Source: Lepidodermella squamata
Lineage: Eukaryota; Gastrotricha
DNA: 64,000 bases
Direction of reading: 5' to 3'
NCBI GenBank assembly: GCA_047495785.1
Contig: JBLDXI010000025.1
Location: 744,001 to 808,000 of the forward strand
The notes under the pieces: generated by a model
Told to the model about the DNA's origin: nothing
Seen by the model: the letters and a program-made list of their open reading frames with translations, nothing else
The model's database searches: none
Shown here: positions 9,799 through 20,412 of the stretch, piece by piece
How positions within the stretch are numbered: position 1 is the first letter of the stretch
How the letters are laid out: each line of letters starts with the position of its first letter
Program-made: the position numbers and the translations under genes

Positions 9799-12291
9799 TC
9801 ACTGGGTTCCCCAGACATCGCAGCGTTTCCATCCTGCTGGGTTCATCTTCGAACCTACCGGGCAGCCAAAAGAGGTGGCGAATGGTTCGAAGTTCTTCAA
9901 TCCCTCGTTCACTCTGTAGTAAATAGAATAGCATAAAAAGTTGCAAAGTTGCATTAGAAGAAATCTAACCGCCAAGGAGGGTAGGCATGCTCGTCGGCAA
10001 GCAAGTCCGCTCTCCCTTTTTCTGTAACGGCCTGGCAGAAAGCTTGAGCAGTGCTCACAAAGAAGATCTGATCGTTGCTGAGCGGGACGCCCGGAACTTC
10101 GTACCTCTTCAGGCCATCCTCACCAAAAGCCTTTCTGAAAGCTGCATAGGCAAATTTGCGTCCAGCGTTATCAGCCGCGTTTTCAGCAAGCGTGGCCTCG
10201 CCATAGCCAGCTGCATCTGGACGCAAGGCTTGGAACTGGTCGACGAGACACTTGAGCTGCCCCTCGAATTTTTCAGCCGACGCTTTTTCCAGAATTAGCT
10301 TAGTCTCACCGTTAGCGTTGAAGTTCACTCCGTTGCTATCGAAGCCGTGCATTACCTCTGTTGCAAGCATAAATTAAAGAAAATCATCTATAAAACGAAG
10401 AAATCCAACCGTGTCCGATAACTTGTCCAGGGAATCCCCAATTCCAAGCGCTGGGCAGGTCGTAGCGGAAAGAAGGAGCAATGAAGAAGCCAGCAATCAA
10501 AGCGAACGTATTTAGGGTTGGTATATAGAAAGAGTTCCGCTCCATAATATTAGCTCCCTGCCAGCTAAAAAAATCGAATATTACCCTGAAACCCTGATAA
10601 TTTCTTTAAAAACTTACACAGCCTCGAGACGGTTAACAGGACCATTAAGCAGGCGCAACATTTTCAAATTTTTGAATTGGTCTATAGCTTTTTTGTTGTG
10701 CACAAAATCGGGGCCTGGAATGCTCAATTCATCGTACTTCTTATCGAAAGCATCGCTCAAGAGATCGGACGGGAACCCGGTTGAAAATTGAATCGTTTCA
10801 ATCTTCAGCTTGACTGCGGCCTTTGATTTTTCGTCCAGCCACGTCACCTTATCGAGACCATCGCGAATTTCAGCCAGAACCAAGTTAGTCATATTTGTAA
10901 GGTATTCGACGTTTTCCTTTGAGAAGTACCGCTTCACAAAACGACGTGCGGTGAAGAGATCAGCGAATTGCTGTTCTAGCAAATCGTTGCATGATGGCGC
11001 TGCCTCTTTCGTTTGTGCGCAGAACGCCTCATCGTCCATCCGTTCTGACTCATCCGTGGACTGAGCAACGACTTGAAGCCTGTACAGCGGCTGCGTTATC
11101 TCACAAGCGATTTCTTTCGAATAGGCATTGATCGCTGTTAGAACCGCATAGTTTTGGAAGACGCGTTTGCTTCGGTCGGCGCCGAGTTTTTCGCGAGTGG
11201 TTCCGATGAGCTTAGAAAGCTGCTCAAAGTAGGTCTGGCCGCGGAATGAGATTCGAAGATCCTGAGAATTGAGAGAATCAACACCAGCGATGCCTCCCAA
11301 TGCTTGGAAAAAACCACGCCAATTGATATTTGGACTGACTTTCTCTAGCTCCTCCAAGCGCTCATTGAATTTGTCCTCCTTGTTTTCAATGAAGTTATCT
11401 TTCTCAACGTCGTCATTCGACGTATCGCCCTTGTCACCGTCGTTATATGGCGAAATCTGCGGGATAAATAGAATAATGAAACAAAACCGTCTCTCAGTAA
11501 TCAAGGATGCTTACAAGAGCTAGTTCGACCTCAAACTCAGCCAGATCCTTTATGTATGTGTCAGAAACTGTGTATCGGTCCTTCTTGGGGATGATCGTCT
11601 TGAACAGCTTTGAGATCTCAGTGACGAACATTTCTTTAGCATCGTTCAGTGTCGCGTTGTCTTCATCGCCAACAATCAACATATGAATATTATCAGTAAA
11701 TCCGAAAAATGGCGTTGTCCTTGGACCAACAATTAGCTGATATTCGGAACCATTCGCTGGATTAGCATCGACGCTAACTGAGAAAAAAGCAGTTTTTCCA
11801 TTAATTAGCGTAGCTGGTAGAACGTATTCCAACGGAACCTTGACTTCCTCGCTGCTGATGAAAAGCCCTCCGGTATCTCGAGCGAGGTCGCGTAGAAAGG
11901 CGATGGACGATTCTGTGTCATCGAAGCGATCAGCACCATCAGTGCAAGATTGGTAGAACTTCAGGAATTTTCGCTCCGCCGCGGTGAAGCTTGAGGCGTT
12001 CGTTTTAACGAAGTCCTGTAGGGCTTTCTGCTTCAGATTTTCGAGAATGTTGTTCATTGGCCCATCACTTTCTTCTCCGTCCTTTAGAACGGTGTTGTCA
12101 GCATATCCGCCACAGGCGAACTGATAGAAGTCTTCACATGGGTCGATAGTTAGGTCCAGATTATTCAGAATGAAATTCGCTGCCTTGACGCATCCAGCAG
12201 TTGTGCAAGATCCAACGCCAACTGATGGATCAATCGGCTTAGCTGAAACGAAACTCAAAAGAGCTGAGACCGCTAGGGTAGACAAAATCAT
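9799..12291 (-). CDS. Secreted neprilysin-like M13 metallopeptidase, copy B
   Basis: Exons (-): 12291-11515, 11456-10618, 10564-10410, 10357-9970, 9913-9799, giving 757 residues. Each exon has exactly the length of its counterpart in the 2237-4741 paralogue (777, 839, 155, 388, 115), and the proteins are closely similar throughout. It has a signal peptide and no transmembrane anchor. The zinc motif HEVMH is split by intron 3. The third-ligand motif reads [10 protein letters not shown], so the Gly before Glu in copy A and most family members is Ala here. The substrate motif is NSFY instead of NAFY. Zinc ligands and catalytic residues are otherwise intact, so it is probably active, perhaps with changed specificity. 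The last exon begins in frame at VNEGLKNFEPF and ends CDVWGTQ. Confidence 0.9.
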
Positions 12292-12330
12292 GGTTGCACC
12301 TGGATCGAAATATCATGCCTGAAGCCATTG

Positions 12331-12340
12331 CTTAAATACA
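12331..12340 (-). promoter_or_regulatory. TATA-like box of neprilysin copy B
   Basis: TGTATTTAAG on the minus strand, about 40 bases before the start codon at 12291. It matches the position and core of the box in front of copy A. Confidence 0.5.
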
Positions 12341-13005
12341 GGTGTTTTCAGCTTAGGAATGCCAATCACAATAGAATGTGACAAGGTGAGAACACATGTC
12401 AAAAGGTGTGAACAAAATCAGACCATCTGGTATCCAGCGATGTTCAATTAACAATGGCATCAACATTCAATAGAAACCATGCCATTGAGTTCAGCTCTTT
12501 TAGAAAATAAGAAATGTCAATTGTGGTTGGTGGTTTTTTTCATCCAGGTGTACATTTCTACATTTCTACACTCTATACTCTTTTTGCTCTAATGGACGTC
12601 GATTCGAAACTTCATGTGAGAGCTTTCAATCTACAAAACGTTCTGCTGAACATTCAACTCGCTAAGTTATGTGTATGTGTGTTTCCCACGCGCCTATTGA
12701 ACAAAGCTGTACAATGTTGAGCTGAAAAATTCCTCAAAGGAGAAAGAACAAAGCATACGAAAATAGAAAACGACAACGACAAATTCAGACAGACCAAAAA
12801 TAGACATTTTTTTCGCATCACATGAGAAAAGTTCAAATTGACCCGCTTACCCTTGACAGAAAACAATTAAGTGCGAAGTTATACCCTTGAAGTACAAAAA
12901 TGGCACTGAAAACTGATCTATGTTAAATTAAAAATTCTACCTTAATATTGAGCAAATTCTAAAATTAAATTAAGAAAGTATCCACCCGCAGAGAATGCTT
13001 TCACT
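12341..13005. other. Divergent intergenic region
   Basis: About 0.65 kb between the minus-strand neprilysin promoter and the plus-strand RING-CH gene. The first ~150 bases resemble the promoter region of neprilysin copy A (the phrase AAAAGGTGTGAAC recurs in both), so upstream DNA was duplicated with the gene. No other feature was recognised. Confidence 0.45.
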
Positions 13006-15283
13006 ATGCCGTCGAAATTGTATTTCGACGCGCAGCATCTTGCCGAACCTCCAATGTGCCGCGTCTGCGGTCTCGGTTCAGAAGCGCCAGAGATCACGCT
13101 ATACGGCAACGTCTGCGCCTGCGTTCCCGATTACGGCAAAGGAATAAGTCCTTTCTCACACAAAAGATGGTAAGATTGCAACAGCTACCTTAGTTTTTGA
13201 TATGCGAAATCAAGTATTCAGTTTAGAGCTTGAAATGCAAGAAAACAACGCTATGACCAAGTGTTGGAACTGTAAACGCGAATTCAGCGTTATAACAAGG
13301 CGGCAATGCATAGATAGCGATAGATGCCAGTGTTGCGAGCCTAGCGGTGTTGAAATTTTCCTGATCATCGGAATCGCAGTATGCCTCGTCCTTATTGGGT
13401 TTCAAACTTACGAAGCAATAACCGGTCATGCCGAGTCTTTGATTTCAGAAGCTCTCGCTGCTGATACAACGCCATTGCCGGAAAAAATAACACGATCAAC
13501 TTGGCGGCCTGAATTCACGCAAGTGACCTTGCGAAGTACGACTGAAGCTCCTGGACCTGTTACAACTCGAGAATACACATTAGCTGAGAGTTGGGACATG
13601 TTTAAAGGCCGAACTACAACGATCGTCCTCTTCGTTTTTTTAGCTGTTTTCGGTGGTCTTTGCATCTATCTAGCTTACCGGCTATCAGCATCATGCAGGA
13701 AGTGGTATGACTATACAGTTTGCTGCGATAGAGTTGTTATGGACATCAAACGGCCTCCAGCTTATGTTGTGTATTTCCGAGACCCCAGAGTACCGCAGCG
13801 GCTCGATGATCCATTCGGCGTTGTAATAAACGTCGAGGAGGAAATTGTTCCAGAAGAAGAGATGCTGCCAGAGGAGGTGGTTGTGTTTCGGGCTAAGCAA
13901 GAGGAGAGGAAGCGGACGAAGAGAAAAATTCCGAAAATTCTACCATCTTTGCCGAAACCCCTCTCGCAAGATCCCTTACCGAAAACGATCGAGATTACAG
14001 TTCCCAAAGCAGGAGAAATATCAAAAGAAACTATGACTGCTGAAATGGTAAATGTCATGCCTCACCAAAAAGATGCAACTGATGAATCGCAAGATATTGA
14101 AGAATTGACTGAAAATGAATTTCGAGTACAACCTTCATCGGTACAATCGGATGATGTTGGTGATGAAGCTACTTTAAAATCTCAAGCTACTTTAACATCT
14201 GATGAAAAGTTAAAACGAAATGATATGAAGTTCAATCTCGGAGGTAAACCTTCCAATTTGGATAAACACGAACCTGTTCCTAAGATCAGAAGTTCAAAGT
14301 CAGTTCATCCCGCCTTCAAGGTCAAACCAACCCGAATCGTGCAACCAGTTCCGGATGTCGAGGAACTGTTCGAAGTTCGACCGTTACCCGAATTGAAAAT
14401 TAAACGGAATTTAGAGCCAATCCAAGAATTGAGACCAGGTCTTGAGATCAGAACGATTCCCAACCGTGTCATGGCAACCAGAATCGTGCAACCACCTCCA
14501 GATGTCGAAGAGCAGCTCGATGTTCGACCGCTACCTGAAGTGAAAATTGCTCGGAATTTAGAGCCAATCCAAGAATTCAGGCCAGGCCTTGAGATCAGAC
14601 CAATTTACAATCTTGAATCATCTAGGAAAATCGGATTTGCACCGAAAATTGGGACGCCGTCAGTGCCTATCGCGGAAGTGAAGCCTGTAGTAGCGATTGC
14701 AAAAATGCCCCAGATTAGAGAGTTCGTTGATGTTAGGCAGATCGATCGGTTTGCAAAATTGCCTGAGTCACAACCAGTGGGAATCTCATTCGCCAAGCCA
14801 TCTATAAATGCAGTTGATGTAGCTGCACAGAACCGGAAAATAGTTGCTCGTTCTTTTCCAGAGATGAAAAGCTTAACGGAATATAATCCAAATAAATTGG
14901 TTAAAGTACCAATGGTACGTCAAGTCGATGAAATCAAAACTCCTCAGCCCATAGAGCCTATACCCGATATAAGGAATGTGGCTCAAATAGAACCTGTTTC
15001 GAGGCTTTTGAAACAGCCGCGAATTAATTCAATACGGACACATGGAGCTGAGATAACTGTTAAGCCAGTGCCAGCAGTTAATACCAAGAAAGCTACTGAA
15101 AAGGTTGCGAAGCCTGCCGATGAAGCTATCCTCATGGATAAGATTGGAGTCGGAACTTCCTCAGCTGGCTGTAGGCCGTGCGATACGGCCATTCAACTAG
15201 AGAACGAAATAAGAAGGGATGCGTGGTTTTTTCAACGCTGGTTTGCATCATTACAAAACAGCATTCGAAATATGTTTTCGTGA
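13006..15283 (+). CDS. RING-CH (MARCH-like) two-pass membrane E3 ubiquitin ligase
   Basis: Two exons, 13006-13169 and 13222-15283, join in frame across a 52-bp intron and encode 741 residues. The join completes a C4HC3 zinc-binding set: Cys18, Cys21, Cys37, Cys39, His52, Cys55, Cys69, Cys72. This is the RING-CH order, with HKRC and CWNCKREF as in MARCH proteins. The gap between Cys39 and His52 is 12 residues where the family usually has about 7. Two hydrophobic helices follow (about 98-116 and 186-209), as in membrane MARCH ligases that ubiquitinate other membrane proteins. The long C-terminal tail is charged and Pro/Val-rich and holds a 49-residue tandem repeat. The tail is not recognised. 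Without exon 1 the RING would be half missing, which supports the splice. Confidence 0.7.
14330..14623 (+). repeat. 147-bp in-frame tandem repeat in the ligase tail
   Basis: Two units of 147 bp, starting at 14330 and 14477, encode near-identical 49-residue segments. Each contains RIVQP, PDVEE, VRPLPE, RNLEPIQE and RPGLEIR in the same order. Weaker echoes (PEIR/PDIRN-like phrases) appear further on, suggesting an older repeat array in the tail. Confidence 0.8.
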
Positions 15284-15683
15284 TATCAACAGTATAACTC
15301 ATCATTTTCGTTTTGAACTTGATCTATCAGCCATGTCTTGTCTCAGGTCAGGTCACATCCTAAGCAATCTAAGGATATTTGTCCAGTCGAAGTGGATCTC
15401 AGCTTTGATCCTCACGAATGTCTTCATCAATGAGGCTGAATCATGAACGCCTTCCAGCGACAAAAACAACAAAGACAAACGTGTGCACTTTACTACATAG
15501 CCAGCTTTATTGTCCAGATGATTATGAGCAAAACGCAGTATTGAGCGTATTGTTAAAGCGAAAGCTCAATGAACTAACTGCCTCTGTAATGGATTAAATG
15601 CTGAAATACTACAAATTTACTACGACTCCCACGCTACGATGATACCAGTCCTGTAAATCGGTGTCAAATGATTTTCCGCAGGG
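15284..15683. other. Intergenic, ligase to lipocalin
   Basis: About 0.4 kb on the plus strand holding the 3' region of the ligase gene and the promoter of the lipocalin gene. No other feature was recognised. Confidence 0.4.
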
Positions 15684-15692
15684 TATATAAAG
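15684..15692 (+). promoter_or_regulatory. TATA box of lipocalin gene
   Basis: TATATAAAG, a near-consensus TATA box, lies 54 bases upstream of the lipocalin ATG at 15738. A start site near 15714-15720 would be at the normal distance and leave a leader of about 20 bases. Confidence 0.65.
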
Positions 15693-15737
15693 ATGAGGCA
15701 CTGTCACGTTCTACGCAACTCAAGCTCAATCTGAAAT

Positions 15738-16277
15738 ATGACATTTCTCCAAGCCTGTCTTCTCAGCTCTTTGGTTTGTGCGGCTGTTTCATGCCCAGCT
15801 AATACGAACCCAGACCGGCAGAACCCATTTGTGTTGGACAAATACATGGGAGCTTGGTACGAAATCTATCGAACTAAGAACATCCCCTTCGAAACTGGCA
15901 CAGACGTCACGGCTTACTACACCAACTACAACAACGGAACTGTTGGCGTCGTGAATCGGCAATACCTCCCCGAGAAGAAGGACTACGCAATCACGTTCGG
16001 ATATGCTACAATTCAGGGTGACGCTAAACTCTGCGTTAAATTCCCGCAAGCTCCGGTATGCGGCGACTATCAAATTCTGTACATCGGTGGCGATTACGGA
16101 ATGTCCTGTGTGTATTCAAACGTTGGCCTATTCGGCATTCAATACGGTTGGATTTTGGCGAGAAACAACTCCATTTCAGCTGCTGACGAGCAAACTGCGT
16201 TCAACACGTTCTCGTTCAAGGTCAACATGGATCGAAGTAATTTTCAGAAAACGCCGCAAGGAACTGTGCCTCAGTAA
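15738..16277 (+). CDS. Secreted lipocalin (ApoD-like)
   Basis: A single-exon protein of 179 residues. Residues 1-18 form a signal peptide. The mature chain begins with the lipocalin signature: Pro-rich lead, then KYMGAWYEI with the conserved G-x-W at the start of strand A, followed by Tyr- and Gly-rich beta-strand sequence and paired cysteines. Lipocalins are extracellular beta-barrels that carry small hydrophobic ligands; length and motif fit the family. ATTAAA and AATAAA signals occur at about 16492 and 16521. The stop overlaps a GTAAGT that could be a splice donor, so a longer form cannot be excluded. The ligand is unknown. Confidence 0.85.
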   Translation: MTFLQACLLSSLVCAAVSCPANTNPDRQNPFVLDKYMGAWYEIYRTKNIPFETGTDVTAYYTNYNNGTVGVVNRQYLPEKKDYAITFGYATIQGDAKLCVKFPQAPVCGDYQILYIGGDYGMSCVYSNVGLFGIQYGWILARNNSISAADEQTAFNTFSFKVNMDRSNFQKTPQGTVPQ

Positions 16278-17062
16278 GTTGATAATTTCTGTAAAACGTC
16301 GCAAACCAATATTTTGTGCCCGATAGAGCTGTCATAAGTGGAGCGCGCCGGGAAAGCGGTGGAACGGCTTTGGAATTCTTCTGGATTGTGGGCAGCATCA
16401 TTGCACAATTGTTGATGCTTTAGATTTCTCTAAAATTATACTGTATTCAAGTTCATGCTTGTTGTGTTAATAATCGATATGAAATTAGGTGATTAAAGGA
16501 AATTCTAAATCTAAATAAGAAATAAATTCATTTTGACCTCTGACCTTGGAAGGAGCTTGCGTGCCAGGTGAATTTTCCGCTGTGCAGCTTATCATCCGAT
16601 ATAGTTTGACATATATTGCGGGCTGGCGGCATTCAAATTGAAACAATCACGGCGTAATATTTACTTCTTTCATCTTATTCACTGAGCCAGTCGCGTGCAT
16701 GATTGGCAGAACAAAATTGATCGCCAGTTTTTATCTATTCGTTATGCGAATCCTTATGCTAAACACCCCGCTATATGGATGAATCCTTGTAGATAAAACA
16801 TAATGTATTTTCTCCAGCTATCGTGCTATTTCCGCTTAAAAGTTTGAACATTCAAACTACAGTTTTGTTTTGATTGACGTAAAACTGGCGGCATTTGATA
16901 TCGGATTGTTGTTGAAGTGTTAGGTGAGCGGCCTTTGCTTACTAAGTGACGAGACGACTGCACACGCTAGCGGCTGATCGAACCGATTAAAAGAGAATGT
17001 AAGCTGAGGGAACAGGAACTTATTTTGCTTTTTATCGTCCCCAATAAATGCAATAATAACAA
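16278..17062. other. Intergenic, lipocalin to lectin copy 1
   Basis: About 0.8 kb, containing the lipocalin 3' end (AATAAA at 16521-16526) and the promoter of the mosaic lectin gene. No TATA box was clear. No repeats or other genes were recognised. Confidence 0.4.
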
Positions 17063-19961
17063 ATGCGCTTTTACGCTTTCTTTTTCGCTTTGCTTATTCA
17101 GAAGGCACTGCAAATAAATTGCGAGTCGATGATGGGTAATTTCGAAAAATGGATGAGCAAGCCTGAGCTGGATAACATGCTGCCAGCTACGTTGATGCCA
17201 TACTTTGACCAGCAGACAAATTCAAAAACTGAATGCTTCTCGCATTGCACTAAGAACCCAAGTTGCAGCAGCATCGGTTACAGCGAGTTGAAACGCTCGT
17301 GCAAGCTGTACAGCCATGTTGGTTCGGCGAAACCCTTGCCAACTCTGAAGGCGGACGCGCACGAACGCCATAAAATGTACTATCGCGTGAGTTTCTAGTC
17401 CATTATTTTAGAAGACTTGTAATGAAATATGAAATGGGTCGAAGACCGAAATCATGCTGTCCTAATGTAGCTTCCGATGTTTAGACAAAACACAAGAAAA
17501 CAATTACTACTTCGAAAAATCCGTACTTCAATTCCGTCTTCTCCCTTCTTCTCCCAAGTCTTCTCCCAACTTTGGGCTCCTTCCATCCCTCTGCAAATGA
17601 TTTTTCCTATACTAATGCCTTCTAGGGCCACTTCTGTCCCCGAGGTTGGATAGCCGACAACGAAAGCGACCGGTGTTATCTTCTGCAGAATGAAACCTTA
17701 TGGCGCCAGTATTCTTGGAAGGTTTGCGAAGAGAACTTCCAATCAGAACTAGTCACCTTTCAGGATGCTGGTCAACGGCGCAGGCTATACCAGGTAAATT
17801 CTGAATTCGTATGATCAAAATATTCGAATGCATTCAAATAGATTCTTCGAACTAACACACCTTCAAACACGACAAAGTGGTGGACAGGCTACGCGTCATT
17901 CGCAGCGAATGTGTGGCCGCGGCCCATTCAAGAAATAAAAGGCTACATCAAGCGAATGGGAGATATGGGCGGACACGATATCGTAACTTTGAACAGCGTG
18001 AAAGGTCCACAGGAGTGCGCTAACCAGTGCGATCGCGTGTATCGAGATACCTGTGTTGCTTTCGTCTACTATCGCCGCGGCAACTACTGCACGCTGAAAT
18101 CTGCATCCTACAACGCACTCTCTGGTTCGGTCGACGCGGACGCGTGGATGTACGATAAGGTGCGCGGGCGGCCTGTAACACGGCGGAGAGATTTCAAGTT
18201 GAACACTAGTACCCGTGATTGCTACGATGGGACTACTGGTAATGTAATGACGCTTCAGAAGTGCTACGACTTGTGCAAAGCAACGCGGGGCACATGTGTC
18301 AGCTTTCAATTTCAGCCGGCTCCTTCAACTCCAGCTGGCACATGCTGCCTTTTCAAGAACTCTCTTTTAACATATAGAGCCTCGCAATCTGGAACTGATT
18401 TGTATGATGTGGTAGAAATCGACAAAGGGCGCTGCCCTTTCAGCCAACGGTATCACGACAGCTGTCTGGTTGTATCACCTAAAGAACTTATAGCGCCTAG
18501 GGATCAAGATGCGAGATGTGCTACGATGGGTGGAGTTTTGACAGCCCCGATGGATGGAACGCAAAAATACCGAATTATAGGTCACGCTGCCGATCGAATA
18601 AACAATTTTGGCTTTTCAAATGCAGCCTTCACAGTGGATTATGGCGCTGTGAACCCGGCGACCTATCCAAATCCGGCTAATTGGACGACTCAGATAAACA
18701 AGCTCTACTTAGCCGGGTCCCCAGCATATGAACTCTGGCCGTGGTCAGAAGCGTAAGTTACATTACCGAAATCAGGCAAACGGTGGTAATTTGTAATTCA
18801 GGCCAACAAAAAATTCATTTGAGTGGCTCTGCGGGGCGGGAATGAATTCGTTCAGCGACTTTGTCGTGGACACACCGGTCCGGATTCTCTGCGAAATTCG
18901 TAATTTGGCCTTTTATTTTGGAATTCTTAATTGTAAGTCTTCATTTTTTCCAGCTGTATCTCAGTCTTATCCCCAAGATTGCAAATTCACACCGTCTGGT
19001 CGCGAGTACAACGGCAGGATGGCGACGACTGTTAGCAAGGCTCTCTGTGCCATGTGGAGCTCAACCGAATACTCGAATCGGACCAAAGCTTTCCCCGAAC
19101 TTCACGTGTCTCACCGTTATTGCCGCAATCCTGACATAGCTAGAATGCCGAACGGGCCGTTCTGCATGCGCGACGACAGCAAAACCACGCCAGAATACTG
19201 TGACCCTCTACCAATGTGTCGTGAGTGAACACATTAAACTCTCTAGTTCACGTTTCTGATTCAATTTGGGTGCAGCCGAATCTGATTGGGCGCTGGGACA
19301 GGTTTTTGGTGATCCCACCATTCCTTACGCAATCATAAGCCCAGCCGCTGACTCTTTCGAATGGACAACGCAGCGATTCGATTTCAAAGCGAATGGAATT
19401 TGCAGCTTGGATATGAAAGACTGTGAGTTTGAGATAGGATGAATATTGGTAACCTCTGATTGCTTTTCACAGGGTGTCCTTATTACTTTGGGGGCAGCTG
19501 TTACATCATCTATAAGATTCCGAGACTACGTGCTGAAGCCACAGCTATCTGTCAACAAACGAATTCTCACCTGTTAACTATCGAAAGCGAGGCAGAGCAC
19601 TATTACATCAACAGTATAACAATGAATCTTGGAAGTTTGTAGTTTCTCATATATTTTATATATCAACAGTAAGAATTTATTCTTGATAGGTAAATGGGCG
19701 GCTTCGAGATTCGGCTACCACCTTGGCTTGACACGGCGCGATCTAAATGATCGCTTTACAACTTGGGACACAGGAACCCCAGTTACTTTCACGTATTATT
19801 TGCCAAACCGGCCTTATCCAGCTGGTAGTACGCAGACTGCGACGGAGGGCTGTATTTATTTTGGATATGAATACCAGGACGAGCGAGCGAGCGAGTGGTA
19901 CGACGGCAATTGCTTAACAGTCGAAGCGTATCCCATTTGCGAAATTGAACTTACAGGATAA
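17063..19961 (+). CDS. Mosaic secreted PAN/C-type lectin/kringle protein, copy 1 (intact)
   Basis: Eight exons: 17063-17386, 17626-17793, 17842-18752, 18802-18899, 18954-19220, 19276-19422, 19473-19634, 19690-19961; 782 residues, frame continuous. Order: signal peptide (1-18); PAN-like region (about 20-108); C-type lectin start (109-185, ending KWWTGYA); PAN (about 195-260, CANQCDRVYRDTCVAF); PAN (about 265-345); C-type lectin-like (347-500); kringle (about 503-590, from YPQDC through YCRNPD to the final C-x-P-x-x-C); a lectin-end-like segment (590-640); a C-type lectin (640-782, ending PICEIEL). The last domain keeps the framework (CPYYF, WDTG, EWYDGNC) but lacks EPN/QPD and WND, so classical calcium-dependent sugar binding is doubtful. 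All introns are short. AATAAA at 20068-20073. Two paralogues follow downstream. Function unknown; extracellular recognition is inferred. Confidence 0.85.
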
Positions 19962-20412
19962 AAATTCGGAAATGACGTCGGGTTCTAAACGTGAATTATG
20001 CGTAACTGATATATGACGAATGAGGTGACCCAATCTGGCATGAAAATCTATCATTGGCAGTCACAAAAATAAATATATTATTTCATCTAAGTAAGGCACA
20101 TTAGGGATTAGGGTACACTATAGCCTTTTTCAAGACAGAAATTCTTGTTAAGATATGTAAAGTAATTGAAGCCTAAGACTAAGATCTTCAAAAAACGTAA
20201 AATAAAGCAAGAAATGACTCAGGCATGCTTTGTAATGTTTATCTGGTCCCATGCATAAGTATGAAGAAAATAGCAGAAGAAAAGGGAAATTCCAGCGGCC
20301 GAGATTATAAGAATTTAAATAGATTAATAGATAAATAGATAAAATAATTTAAATTGAAATTTCAGCAAAGCATAGTTGTTATCAATTAATCAATTTCGCT
20401 TGGAAAAACGAA
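19962..20412. other. Convergent 3' intergenic region
   Basis: Lies between the plus-strand lectin copy 1 and the minus-strand ConA-like gene that ends at 20413. It contains the AATAAA signal of the lectin gene at 20068-20073. AT-rich; nothing else was recognised. Confidence 0.45.

Noticed and set aside
9689-9946. An 85-codon frame over the last neprilysin copy B exon
   Set aside because: Wrong frame: spliced reading gives the conserved C-terminal C-x-VW ending, whereas this frame has no family match. The same applies to 2223-2417.
17827-17890. Exon 3 of lectin copy 1 starting at TGGTGGACA after the CAAAG just before it
   Set aside because: The AG there is not conserved in copies 2 and 3. 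The upstream TAG acceptor followed by ATTCT opens the same frame in all three copies (ILRTN/ILRQY/ILRQN), so it was used instead.
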